Shown one piece after another: positions 1 through 5,777 of a stretch of DNA of 5,777 nt. The stretch comes from Flavobacteriia bacterium. GTDB taxonomy: Bacteria; Bacteroidota; Bacteroidia; Flavobacteriales; Flavobacteriaceae. How positions within the stretch are numbered: position 1 is the stretch's first letter; each line of letters opens with the position of its first letter. The DNA is taken from NCBI GenBank assembly GCA_003973375.1, contig QNYL01000113.1:1-5777 (forward strand), given 5' to 3'. Position numbers and translations under genes: made by a program. The notes under the pieces are model-generated. The model was given only the letters and a program-made list of their open reading frames with translations. It was not told the DNA's origin and did no database searches.

Positions 1-296
1 GAATTGTACTTCAGGATGAAAATATTCCTGTGGATGATCAGGTAAAAGCTGCCTGCGAAATTCTGGGTCTGGACCCTTTATATGCTGCCAATGAAGGTGT
101 TTTTATGGCAATAGTTTCTGCCGAAATTGCCGATGATCTGCTTAAATATCTAAGAACCTTTGAAGAAGCAAAAAATGCATCGATTATTGGTGAATTTGTA
201 AACGATCATCAGGGAAAAGTATTGATCACCAATCCGCTTGGCGGGAAAAGAGTGGTCCATATGCCGGTAGGAGAACAATTACCGCGTATTTGTTAA
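1..296 (+). CDS. hypE: Hydrogenase maturation protein HypE, C-terminal part (5' truncated by window edge)
   Basis: This is the last 97 codons of a gene that enters from the left; the open frame continues to the window edge (first full codon at base 3), so the GTG at 30 is an internal valine and not a start. HypE works with HypF to turn a carbamoyl group on its C-terminal cysteine into a thiocyanate, which supplies the CN ligands of the [NiFe]-hydrogenase active site. The visible part is the AIRS-type C-terminal domain, with an AANEG motif near residues 31-35 of the fragment. The protein ends in GEQLPRIC, the family's hallmark PRIC tail whose last cysteine is the modified residue, so the C-terminus is intact. 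Full HypE proteins are about 330-350 residues. A hyp gene cluster probably lies upstream, which would imply a [NiFe]-hydrogenase; that is inference. No strong terminator follows it. Confidence 0.95.
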   Translation, partial: IVLQDENIPVDDQVKAACEILGLDPLYAANEGVFMAIVSAEIADDLLKYLRTFEEAKNASIIGEFVNDHQGKVLITNPLGGKRVVHMPVGEQLPRIC

Positions 297-381
297 GATA
301 TACCCTGGTGTCAGGCCTCTGGAAGCTGAAAACACATCTGAAATAATACCAATTTATACTGCTTTTTAAGACCGGGTATAA

Positions 382-424
382 ATTATCATTATTTTTTAAA
401 AAAGATGATTATCATCATTTTTTT
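382..424. promoter_or_regulatory. AT-rich palindromic operator candidate (Fur-box-like)
   Basis: A perfect 13-base palindrome (GATGAT-T-ATCATC, 404-416) is flanked by A6 on the left (398-403) and, after one extra A, T7 on the right (418-424). The 19 bases 401-419 match the classical Fur box GATAATGATTATCATTATC at 14 positions. An extra half-site-like ATTATCATTAT lies at 382-392, and its near-copy ATTATCATCAT at 408-418 starts 26 bases later. The palindrome centre (410) is about 30 bases upstream of the -7 element and about 43 upstream of the predicted transcription start, where a repressor or class II activator could act. The identity of the regulator is inference; low-complexity AT sequence could produce part of this match. 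Confidence 0.4.
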
Positions 425-439
425 CAAATATTTTCTATC

Positions 440-447
440 TACATTTG
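440..447 (+). promoter_or_regulatory. Bacteroidota-type promoter -7 element (TACATTTG) for the cit operon
   Basis: TACATTTG matches the Bacteroidota housekeeping sigma consensus TAnnTTTG exactly. Transcription would start a few bases downstream, near 452-455, giving a leader of about 45 bases before the citD ATG. The expected -33 TTTG is poorly matched: only a T-run (418-424) lies in the right area. A weak -33 element is compatible with a promoter that needs an activator or is controlled by the adjacent palindrome. It is the only clear promoter in the window, and all five cit genes lie downstream with no large gap. Confidence 0.65.
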
Positions 448-498
448 CACTGAAACATTTGTTACACACAAAGGTAGCAGATCAGAAAATAATTATTC

Positions 499-771
499 AT
501 GAAAATTATCAAAAAAGCTCAGGCGGGAACCTTTGAATCGAGTGATATTTTAATTCTTGTAGAACCTGTATCCGGAAATTCAGGCAGAAAGATCGAAATT
601 GATTCTACAGTCATGAAGGAATATGGGGAAAGTATCAAGGAATTGATAAACAGTTGTTTAGATTCATTTCATATTCAAAACATTCATTTAATCGCCAAAG
701 ATAAGGGTGCTCTGAAACCTACTATTCAGGCCAGGATTGAAACCGCTCTAAAAAGAGCAAGTCAGCAATAA
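499..771 (+). CDS. citD: Citrate lyase acyl carrier protein (gamma subunit) CitD
   Basis: CitD carries the 2'-(5''-triphosphoribosyl)-3'-dephospho-CoA prosthetic group that holds the acetyl and citryl thioesters during citrate cleavage. At 90 residues it is close to the usual length of about 95-98. The N-terminal AGTFESSD motif (residues 9-16) places a serine at position 14, the same position that bears the cofactor in the Klebsiella and E. coli proteins. DKGAL at 68-72 and the arginine/alanine-rich C-terminal helix (about 78-87) are also family features. It is the first gene of the operon, 21 bases before citE. The ATG at 499 puts the serine at the expected number and follows an A/T-rich leader without a Shine-Dalgarno sequence, as is common in Bacteroidota. 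It should function as the substrate of CitX, CitC, CitF and CitE encoded downstream. Confidence 0.96.
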   Translation: MKIIKKAQAGTFESSDILILVEPVSGNSGRKIEIDSTVMKEYGESIKELINSCLDSFHIQNIHLIAKDKGALKPTIQARIETALKRASQQ

Positions 772-792
772 TTTTTAACAACATTCTTTAAG

Positions 793-1671
793 ATGAAGAA
801 AAAAAGAAGAACAATGTTATACATTCCCGGAAATAATCCGGCCATGTTACAGCAGGGAGGGGTTTATGGTGCTGACAGTTTGTTACTGGATCTGGAAGAT
901 GCCGTTGCGATCAATCAAAAAGATGCTGCCCGTATTCTTGTTAGAAATATTTTAAAAGAGATCGATTTTTATGAGGCAGAGATTTGCGTAAGGGTAAATC
1001 ATATTGATACCCCTTTCGGGATGGAAGATCTGGAAGAGATCGTACCGCTTCAGCCCGATGCGATCAGGTTTCCTAAAACCGAGACTCCCGAAGAACTGGA
1101 AAGACTCATTGAGATCATTGAGAAAATTGAGGACAAACATAATTTACCTCATGATCAAATGACCCTGCATGTAATGATTGAAACAGCCCTGGGCGTGCAA
1201 AATGTTTTTGATATTGCTAAACTCTCTAAACGTGTTGATGCTATAACCATTGGAGGTCAGGATCTTACCGCTGATATGAATATTTCAGGTACTAAAGACG
1301 GATCAGGTATTGATCTTGCCCGAAAGATGATCGTGATGGCAGCTAAAGCAAATAAGATCGATGCTATTGATACCGTTTTTGTTGATGTAAATGACGATGA
1401 AGGCTTAAGAAAGGAAACCGAGTATTCCAAAAGCATTGGATTTACAGGTAAGGCCGTGATCAATCCTCGTCAGATTGATATTATTCATGAGGTCTATCAG
1501 CCTACGGAGGAAGAGATCCGTAAGGCGTATAAGATCATCAGGGCATTTAAAAAGAATAAAGAAGCCGGAATAGGAGTTTTTTCTGTTGATGGTAAAATGG
1601 TCGATGCTCCTGTTATGGCACGGGCAGCTTATGTTCTTGAGTTGGCTGATATCGATTACGATTCTGTTTAA
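793..1671 (+). CDS. citE: Citrate lyase beta subunit (citryl-ACP lyase) CitE
   Basis: CitE cleaves citryl-ACP to acetyl-ACP and oxaloacetate (EC 4.1.3.34). The 292 residues form one HpcH/HpaI-aldolase/CitE-type TIM barrel, close to the 302 residues of the E. coli protein. Visible family motifs are RRTMLYIPG near the N-terminus (5-13), DLEDAV (33-38), VRVN with Arg67, RFPKTE (92-97), MIET with Glu130, GGQD with Asp157, INPRQID (223-229) and GKMVDAPV (267-274). Glu130 and Asp157 fall where this family holds its Mg2+ ligands. One departure is GGQD in place of the GAED seen in E. coli, so the glutamate before the metal aspartate is a glutamine. The ATG at 793 gives a normal N-terminus just ahead of the conserved RR-motif. 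The gene lies 21 bases after citD and 32 before citF, so it is cotranscribed and should form the alpha-beta-gamma complex with them. Confidence 0.96.
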   Translation: MKKKRRTMLYIPGNNPAMLQQGGVYGADSLLLDLEDAVAINQKDAARILVRNILKEIDFYEAEICVRVNHIDTPFGMEDLEEIVPLQPDAIRFPKTETPEELERLIEIIEKIEDKHNLPHDQMTLHVMIETALGVQNVFDIAKLSKRVDAITIGGQDLTADMNISGTKDGSGIDLARKMIVMAAKANKIDAIDTVFVDVNDDEGLRKETEYSKSIGFTGKAVINPRQIDIIHEVYQPTEEEIRKAYKIIRAFKKNKEAGIGVFSVDGKMVDAPVMARAAYVLELADIDYDSV

Positions 1672-1703
1672 AACGAGTTTTCTAAGACTAAAAAAATATA
1701 ATA

Positions 1704-3257
1704 GTGAAAAATACAATAGGCCGTGAAATTCCTGAAAAGATCGATGGAATTGGAAAAGTAGATCTGTTTATAGGAGCCTGGGAGAAATTAAAAAAAGGAT
1801 GGATGGATGAAATTACCATTCCTCCTCCCAATAAGGCAAAAATGCCACACCAGTGTAAAAGCTGTATGGATCTGGAAAAGGCCATTGCCCTTACCAATCC
1901 TAAAAATGGCATGACCGTTTCGTTTCATCATCATCTAAGGAATGGAGATAATATTCTGGTAAAAACCATTGATATTCTTGCAAAAATGGGAATCAAGGAT
2001 ATTACGCTGGCTTCCTCTTCATTGAATCAGTCGCATGATCCGCTTTTAAAATATCTTAAGGACGGAACGATTACCAAGATCTGGACATCAGGTCTGCGGG
2101 GTGTTTTAGGAAAAGCCGTATCCAACGGACTTTTAGAGTATCCCGTGGTTATACATTCGCATGGCGGGCGTGTAAGAGCTATTCATACCGGTAAGATTCA
2201 GGTAGATCTGGTTATCATAGCGGCTTCTGCAGCAGATGAGGAAGGCAATGCAACCGGTTCACATGGTAAATCGGCTTTTGGATCTTTGGGTTATGCTATG
2301 ATTGATGCACAATATGCCAAACAGGTTATTGTTGTAACTGATAATATGGTTGATTTTCCGTGTATCCCTATTTCTATCAGTCAGAATTTTGTTGATTATG
2401 TGGTTAAGGTCGATTCGATCGGGGATGCATCCCGGATTGCAACCGGAACAACCAGAATTACCAAATCTCCTTTGGATCTGCGAATCGCAAAACTTGCTGC
2501 GGATGTTATTGAACATTCCGGTTTCTTTACGCCGGGGTTCTCATTTCAGGTGGGAGCCGGAGGAGCTTCGCTGGCTGTAGCAAAATTCATTCGAGAAAAA
2601 ATGACCCGGCAGGGTCTGAAAGGAAGTTTTTTGCTGGGAGGGGTTACCTCTTATATTGTTGATATGCTCGAAGAAGGTCTGTTTAGAACTGTTTTTGATG
2701 TGCAATCCTTTGATGCTGCGGTGAGTTCTTCAATCCTTAACAATAAAAACCATATTGAAATTCCTGCTTCTTTGTATGCCAATCCTTTTAATTGCGGGTG
2801 TTTAACAAATAAACTGGATGTTGTGGTACTGGGTGCTCTTGAAATTGATACCGATTTTAATGTGAATGTAATTACAGGATCTGACGGAACCATTCGTGGT
2901 GCTTCAGGCGGACATAGTGATACAGCATCCGGAGCAAACCTTACTGTTGTTGTTTGCCCTTCTTTCAGAGGGCGGGTGGCCATAGTTAAGAAAAAAATTC
3001 ATACCATTGTTACTCCCGGGGAGACGATTGATGTTCTGGTAACAGAAAGAGGAATTTGTGTGAATCCGGCCAGGCCTGAACTGGAGGAAAAGCTGATAAA
3101 AGCCGGATTAAACATCAAAAAGATCGAAGATCTGCAAAAGGAAGTAGAATCGATCGTAGGTGTTGAAAAGGAAATTGAATTTACCGATAAGATTGTTGGA
3201 GTGGTTGAATACAGAGACGGTACTATAATTGATGTAATTAGACAGGTAAAAAACTGA
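1704..3257 (+). CDS. citF: Citrate lyase alpha subunit (citrate:acetyl-ACP transferase) CitF
   Basis: CitF exchanges the acetyl group on the CitD cofactor for citrate, giving citryl-ACP and free acetate (EC 2.8.3.10). The 517 residues match the family length (510 in E. coli) with strong motif agreement: GMTVSFHHHLRNGD (69-82), TLASSSL (101-107), TSGLRG (128-133), IHSHGGRV (150-157), VKVDSIGDA (234-242), GAGGASLAV (284-292), DVQSFD (332-337), ALEIDTDFNVNV (378-389), GSDG (392-395), GASGGH (399-404) and VNPARPEL (453-460). It is a two-lobed CoA-transferase fold. The start is a GTG at 1704; the next in-frame ATG is at residue 34. The KN..GRE.PE.I.G.GKV segment encoded before it is typical of many citrate lyase alpha subunits, so GTG is preferred. 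No Shine-Dalgarno is visible. The stop TGA shares its final A with the ATG of the next gene, suggesting translational coupling. Confidence 0.96.
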   Translation: MKNTIGREIPEKIDGIGKVDLFIGAWEKLKKGWMDEITIPPPNKAKMPHQCKSCMDLEKAIALTNPKNGMTVSFHHHLRNGDNILVKTIDILAKMGIKDITLASSSLNQSHDPLLKYLKDGTITKIWTSGLRGVLGKAVSNGLLEYPVVIHSHGGRVRAIHTGKIQVDLVIIAASAADEEGNATGSHGKSAFGSLGYAMIDAQYAKQVIVVTDNMVDFPCIPISISQNFVDYVVKVDSIGDASRIATGTTRITKSPLDLRIAKLAADVIEHSGFFTPGFSFQVGAGGASLAVAKFIREKMTRQGLKGSFLLGGVTSYIVDMLEEGLFRTVFDVQSFDAAVSSSILNNKNHIEIPASLYANPFNCGCLTNKLDVVVLGALEIDTDFNVNVITGSDGTIRGASGGHSDTASGANLTVVVCPSFRGRVAIVKKKIHTIVTPGETIDVLVTERGICVNPARPELEEKLIKAGLNIKKIEDLQKEVESIVGVEKEIEFTDKIVGVVEYRDGTIIDVIRQVKN

Positions 3258-4642
3258 TGGAAGTACTGGATCAAACATTATCGAAAGTGCTTGAAGCCCG
3301 CGAGAACAGAGCCCGTTTGCGCAAAAATATTGCCCGATCAGGTTTCGATTCGGTAAGTCTTACCCTAAATATTCCGGGTTACCCAAAAAATAACAAGCTT
3401 TTATCTGCATTCTTTTCGGAGGTTCTGAAAGATCTGCTAATCTTTTTACAGGCAAACAGAATATTTATCAATACCGATAAGAAATTACAATTAATGGATG
3501 ATGCCGGTGCTTTTTTTATCGTACCGCTTCAAAAGAATGATCTTTCTGATATTCTTGAGATCAAAAGAAAAACAGAACAGTTTGAAAAAAATCATAAACT
3601 GGGCAGACTTACCGATGTTGATGTATTCGATAAAAATGCAAATCCGGTAAGTTCCGGAAAAGAAAAACCCTGTTATTTCTGTGGAGAACATTCAGCTGTT
3701 TCCTGTATGCGCAACGAAAGGCATTCTTATGAGGAGATTAGAGAAAAGATCTTTAAAGACATTGCTAACTTTTTGAATGAGAAATACAGGGATAAACAGA
3801 TCAGTAAAATTTGTAGTCTTGCGCAAAGAGCTGTACTTTATGAAGTGTCGTTAAGTAAAAAACCGGGATTGGTATGTTTTGAAGATCAGGGGGCACATAA
3901 GGATATGAATTTTTTTACTTTTCTTAATTCAACAGCTGCTTTAGCTCCGTACTTCAGAGAATTTTGTGAACTTGGATATCAGCATCAGGGAAGCCTGAAA
4001 AAGGTCCTGCCAAAAATAAGAGAGATTGGTTTACGGGCAGAAGATTCTATGTTTTCAGCTACAGATCAGATCAATACCCATAAGGGAATCATTTTTTTAT
4101 TTGGGATCAGTTTGTTTGCAATTTCAAAGATCCTGTCTGAGAAAAATACCTTTTCTGAAGAATATTTTCAGGTAATAATAAAAATAATCGGAGAAAATCT
4201 GGTTGATGATGAGCTGGGAAATTTAAAGAATACTCAAACACATGGTGAACGGGTTTATCTGAAATACGGTATAGAAGGGGCCGGGATAAGAAATGAAATT
4301 GAAAAAGGGATGCCAACTGTTTTTCAGACCGCTGTTCCTTTCTTTTCTCAAAATCTATATCCTGATTTGTATAAAGATCAGGAAAAGCTGCAGGAAGTGC
4401 TTTTAACCGGACTTTTGAAGATCATTTCAGTGAATAACGATACCAATATTCTTTACCGGTCTGATCTAAAAGTGCTACATAAGATCAAAAATGAAGCTGC
4501 CAGATCTGTATCGGATGATAAAGCAAGAGAAGATCTGTTAAAATACTGCAGGGAGAAAAATATTTCTCCCGGCGGATCGGCCGATCTTTTGGCTGTTTCT
4601 TTGTTGGTACATTTTATAAATACAGAAAAAAATGAATTTTGA
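3257..4642 (+). CDS. citXG: CitXG fusion: holo-citrate lyase synthase (CitX) plus triphosphoribosyl-dephospho-CoA synthase (CitG)
   Basis: One 461-residue protein joins the two cofactor-maturation enzymes. The N-terminal CitX part (about 1-160) transfers phosphoribosyl-dephospho-CoA to CitD (EC 2.7.7.61). It shows LEARENRA near residue 12, LTLNIPG (35-41), GRLTDVDV (116-123) and a Cys-rich end (C139, C142, C150, then R152 and H156). The C-terminal CitG part (about 165-457) makes the cofactor precursor from ATP and dephospho-CoA, releasing adenine (EC 2.4.2.52). It shows KPGLV (202-206), GAHKDM (212-217), AEDSMFSAT (261-269), INTHKG (272-277), THGERVYLKYG (328-338), DTNILYR (395-401) and GGSADLL (439-445). 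Separate E. coli CitX and CitG total about 475 residues, so both domains look full length. The same fusion order is known in Haemophilus. An unusual point is DQ at 270-271 where GG is usual. The ATG overlaps the citF stop by one base. Confidence 0.93.
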   Translation: MEVLDQTLSKVLEARENRARLRKNIARSGFDSVSLTLNIPGYPKNNKLLSAFFSEVLKDLLIFLQANRIFINTDKKLQLMDDAGAFFIVPLQKNDLSDILEIKRKTEQFEKNHKLGRLTDVDVFDKNANPVSSGKEKPCYFCGEHSAVSCMRNERHSYEEIREKIFKDIANFLNEKYRDKQISKICSLAQRAVLYEVSLSKKPGLVCFEDQGAHKDMNFFTFLNSTAALAPYFREFCELGYQHQGSLKKVLPKIREIGLRAEDSMFSATDQINTHKGIIFLFGISLFAISKILSEKNTFSEEYFQVIIKIIGENLVDDELGNLKNTQTHGERVYLKYGIEGAGIRNEIEKGMPTVFQTAVPFFSQNLYPDLYKDQEKLQEVLLTGLLKIISVNNDTNILYRSDLKVLHKIKNEAARSVSDDKAREDLLKYCREKNISPGGSADLLAVSLLVHFINTEKNEF

Positions 4643-5708
4643 AGATACCGATTTCAGGCAGGAAATCATAGATCTGGAAAGTCCTTTTGATGTAAAACTG
4701 GTAGAGGATTTCCTTAAGGAGCTGGGCTTTGATTATAACCCTGATGAGGTAGATATGACCATGATCTTGCTTAATCTGAATAATGAGTTTATCGGTACGG
4801 GTTCTGTAAGGAAAAAAACTTTAAAATTTGTAGCGGTATCCCCTGAATTCAGAGATTCAACTGCTTTTGCTCAGATTGTAACATTTCTAACCAATAAGAT
4901 CTTGGAAACCTATAAACGGTGTTTTGTCTTTACAAAACCTGAAACGGCCGATCGTTTTAAGAGTCTGGGATTTTCTCTTATTGCTAAAGCAGAACCCATC
5001 TTTTCGGTTCTGGAATTTGGATATGAAACCATCGGGAATTATCAGGAATATTTAAGAGAAAACAGAGTTGAGACTCAAACGGATCGGATAGCATCAATTG
5101 TTGTAAATTGTAATCCTTTTACTGTAGGTCATCAGTATTTAATTGAAAAAGCCTCTGCTGAAAACGAATTGGTTTATCTTTTTGTAGTGAGTGAAAACTT
5201 ATCGGTTTTTCCATTTGAATTAAGATGGAAAATGATCGAAAAAGGGATAGCGCATCTTAAAAATGTAAAGATGTTGTCAACGGGTTCTTATATTGTGTCC
5301 GGAGCCATTTTTCCACATTATTTTCTAAAGCAGGAATCTTCAAGTCTGATCTCAGAAAAACAGGCTGAAATAGATGTTAAGATCTTTGCTAAATACGTTG
5401 CTCCCGTTTTAAATATCAAAAAAAGATATATAGGTACCGAAAATTATTGCCATACTACTTCAGCATATAACAGGGCAATGAATAGGATCTTGCCAAAAAA
5501 AAATATTGAAGTTCATGAAATAGAGAGGATTTCAGCAGATACAAGCGATAATTTTGTAAGTGCTTCAAAGGTGAGAAAGGCAATTAAAGAAGATCAGCTG
5601 GAAAGTGTCTTGGATTTTTTACCACCGATAACAAAGGATTTTTTATTGTCTGATGACTCCCTTGAGATCAGACAAAAGATAAAAAAAGGAAAGGGGAGAA
5701 GGCATTAA
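4632..5708 (+). CDS. citC: [Citrate (pro-3S)-lyase] ligase CitC
   Basis: CitC uses ATP and acetate to acetylate the free thiol of the CitD cofactor, converting inactive SH-citrate lyase to the active acetyl form (EC 6.2.1.22). Its 358 residues match the family (352 in E. coli). The N-terminal part (about 1-130) is a GNAT-like domain. From about 150 onward is a nucleotidyltransferase-like ligase domain with the HxGH-type motif NPFTVGH (161-167), the FPF..R segment (193-198), an EIDVKIF stretch (246-252), IGTENYC (267-273) and the SASKVR motif (310-315) corresponding to SxSxxR. The C-terminus is short and strongly basic. The GNAT region has RDSTAF (74-79) where E. coli has RGEGLA, so the acyl-CoA pyrophosphate loop appears lost. 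The ATG at 4632 lies 11 bases inside citXG, which indicates coupled translation. It is the last operon gene, whereas citC is first in E. coli. Confidence 0.95.
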   Translation: MNFEDTDFRQEIIDLESPFDVKLVEDFLKELGFDYNPDEVDMTMILLNLNNEFIGTGSVRKKTLKFVAVSPEFRDSTAFAQIVTFLTNKILETYKRCFVFTKPETADRFKSLGFSLIAKAEPIFSVLEFGYETIGNYQEYLRENRVETQTDRIASIVVNCNPFTVGHQYLIEKASAENELVYLFVVSENLSVFPFELRWKMIEKGIAHLKNVKMLSTGSYIVSGAIFPHYFLKQESSSLISEKQAEIDVKIFAKYVAPVLNIKKRYIGTENYCHTTSAYNRAMNRILPKKNIEVHEIERISADTSDNFVSASKVRKAIKEDQLESVLDFLPPITKDFLLSDDSLEIRQKIKKGKGRRH

Positions 5709-5777
5709 AAGATCCAGTAAATACCAATAATGATCGCAAAAAGGCCGCCTGCCATACGGATTCCTTTAAAGAAATCT
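5705..5777 (-). CDS. C-terminal end of a convergent, probable integral membrane protein (5' part beyond window)
   Basis: Read on the minus strand, a frame open to the window edge gives 23 codons ending in TAA at 5707-5705. The encoded tail begins with a charged DFFKGIR segment and continues as a glycine-rich hydrophobic stretch finishing IGIYWIF. This looks like a last transmembrane helix with a short cytoplasmic loop before it, as in LysE-type exporters and other small permeases, but the fragment is too short to assign a family. Its stop overlaps the citC stop by four bases (5705-5708). Convergent organisation would also explain why there is no room for an intergenic terminator after citC. 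A frame of this length could arise by chance, so confidence is moderate. Confidence 0.5.
   Translation of the reverse strand, partial: DFFKGIRMAGGLFAIIIGIYWIF

Larger units (their letters stand above)
297..498 (+). other. Intergenic region between hypE and citD
   Basis: This is the only sizeable non-coding gap (202 bases). From left to right it holds a GC-richer stretch with a 7-base inverted repeat (TATACCC at 299-305, GGGTATA at 374-380, 68 bases apart), then a very AT-rich block with a palindrome and repeated ATTATCA half-sites (382-424), then a TAnnTTTG promoter element (440-447) and a leader of about 45 bases. I see no coding frame, RNA gene, riboswitch fold or convincing rho-independent terminator for hypE. 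Confidence 0.7.

Noticed and set aside
30..296. A short gene starting at GTG 30
   Set aside because: The frame is open to the left edge and the upstream codons continue the HypE sequence, so this is an internal valine of a truncated gene.
299..380. Long-range stem from TATACCC and GGGTATA
   Set aside because: The arms are perfect but only 7 bases long with a 68-base loop; this can occur by chance and no further pairing supports it.
404..416. FNR or CRP binding site
   Set aside because: The half-sites are separated by one base. FNR needs TTGAT-N4-ATCAA and CRP needs TGTGA-N6-TCACA; neither spacing nor sequence fits.
392..424. Rho-independent terminator for hypE
   Set aside because: The palindrome ends in a T-run, but the stem is almost all A-T and leaves a one-base loop, so a stable terminator hairpin is unlikely.
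453..460. Second promoter element (AACATTTG)
   Set aside because: It lacks the leading TA of TAnnTTTG, and the better match lies 13 bases upstream.
489..509. Hairpin around the citD start (ATAATT and AATTAT around the ATG)
   Set aside because: The stem is six A-T pairs with no GC and would be too weak to control translation.
1405..1716. Minus-strand frame of about 100 codons opposite citE
   Set aside because: It lies antisense to a clearly conserved gene, has no recognisable motifs and no promoter or spacing that would support it.
2651..2983. Minus-strand frame of about 110 codons opposite citF
   Set aside because: It is antisense to the conserved CitF core and its composition is that of a shadow frame.

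Overview
The window holds a complete citrate lyase operon, citD-citE-citF-citXG-citC, on the plus strand. It is flanked by the 3' end of a hydrogenase-maturation gene (hypE, plus strand) and by the last 23 codons of a probable membrane protein on the minus strand. The likely source is an anaerobic or facultative member of the Bacteroidota. This rests on the AT-rich composition (roughly 40% GC by eye), the A-rich translation starts that lack Shine-Dalgarno sequences, and a clean TAnnTTTG promoter element upstream of citD. Genus cannot be assigned from sequence alone.

Layout: 1-296, C-terminal 97 residues of HypE, ending in the diagnostic PRIC tail. 297-498, a 202-base non-coding gap with an AT-rich palindrome (about 382-424, Fur-box-like) and a Bacteroidota-type promoter (-7 element at 440-447). 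499-5708, five tightly packed cit genes with gaps of 21 and 32 bases, then overlaps of 1 and 11 bases. 5705-5777, the end of a convergent minus-strand gene whose stop codon overlaps the citC stop.

How the genes work together: CitD (gamma, acyl carrier), CitE (beta, citryl-ACP lyase) and CitF (alpha, citrate:acetyl-ACP transferase) form the enzyme that splits citrate into acetate and oxaloacetate. The C-terminal CitG domain of the CitXG fusion makes the triphosphoribosyl-dephospho-CoA precursor from ATP and dephospho-CoA. The N-terminal CitX domain attaches it to the CitD serine (Ser14 here). CitC then acetylates the cofactor thiol to activate the enzyme. All structural and maturation functions are therefore present. 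No citrate transporter, oxaloacetate decarboxylase or two-component regulator lies inside the window.

I found no wholly new system. The points most worth a second look are the operator-like palindrome at the promoter, the CitXG fusion with citC placed last, several departures from family motifs (CitG domain, CitC GNAT domain, CitE), a marked excess of GATC tetramers, and the overlapping convergent stop codons.
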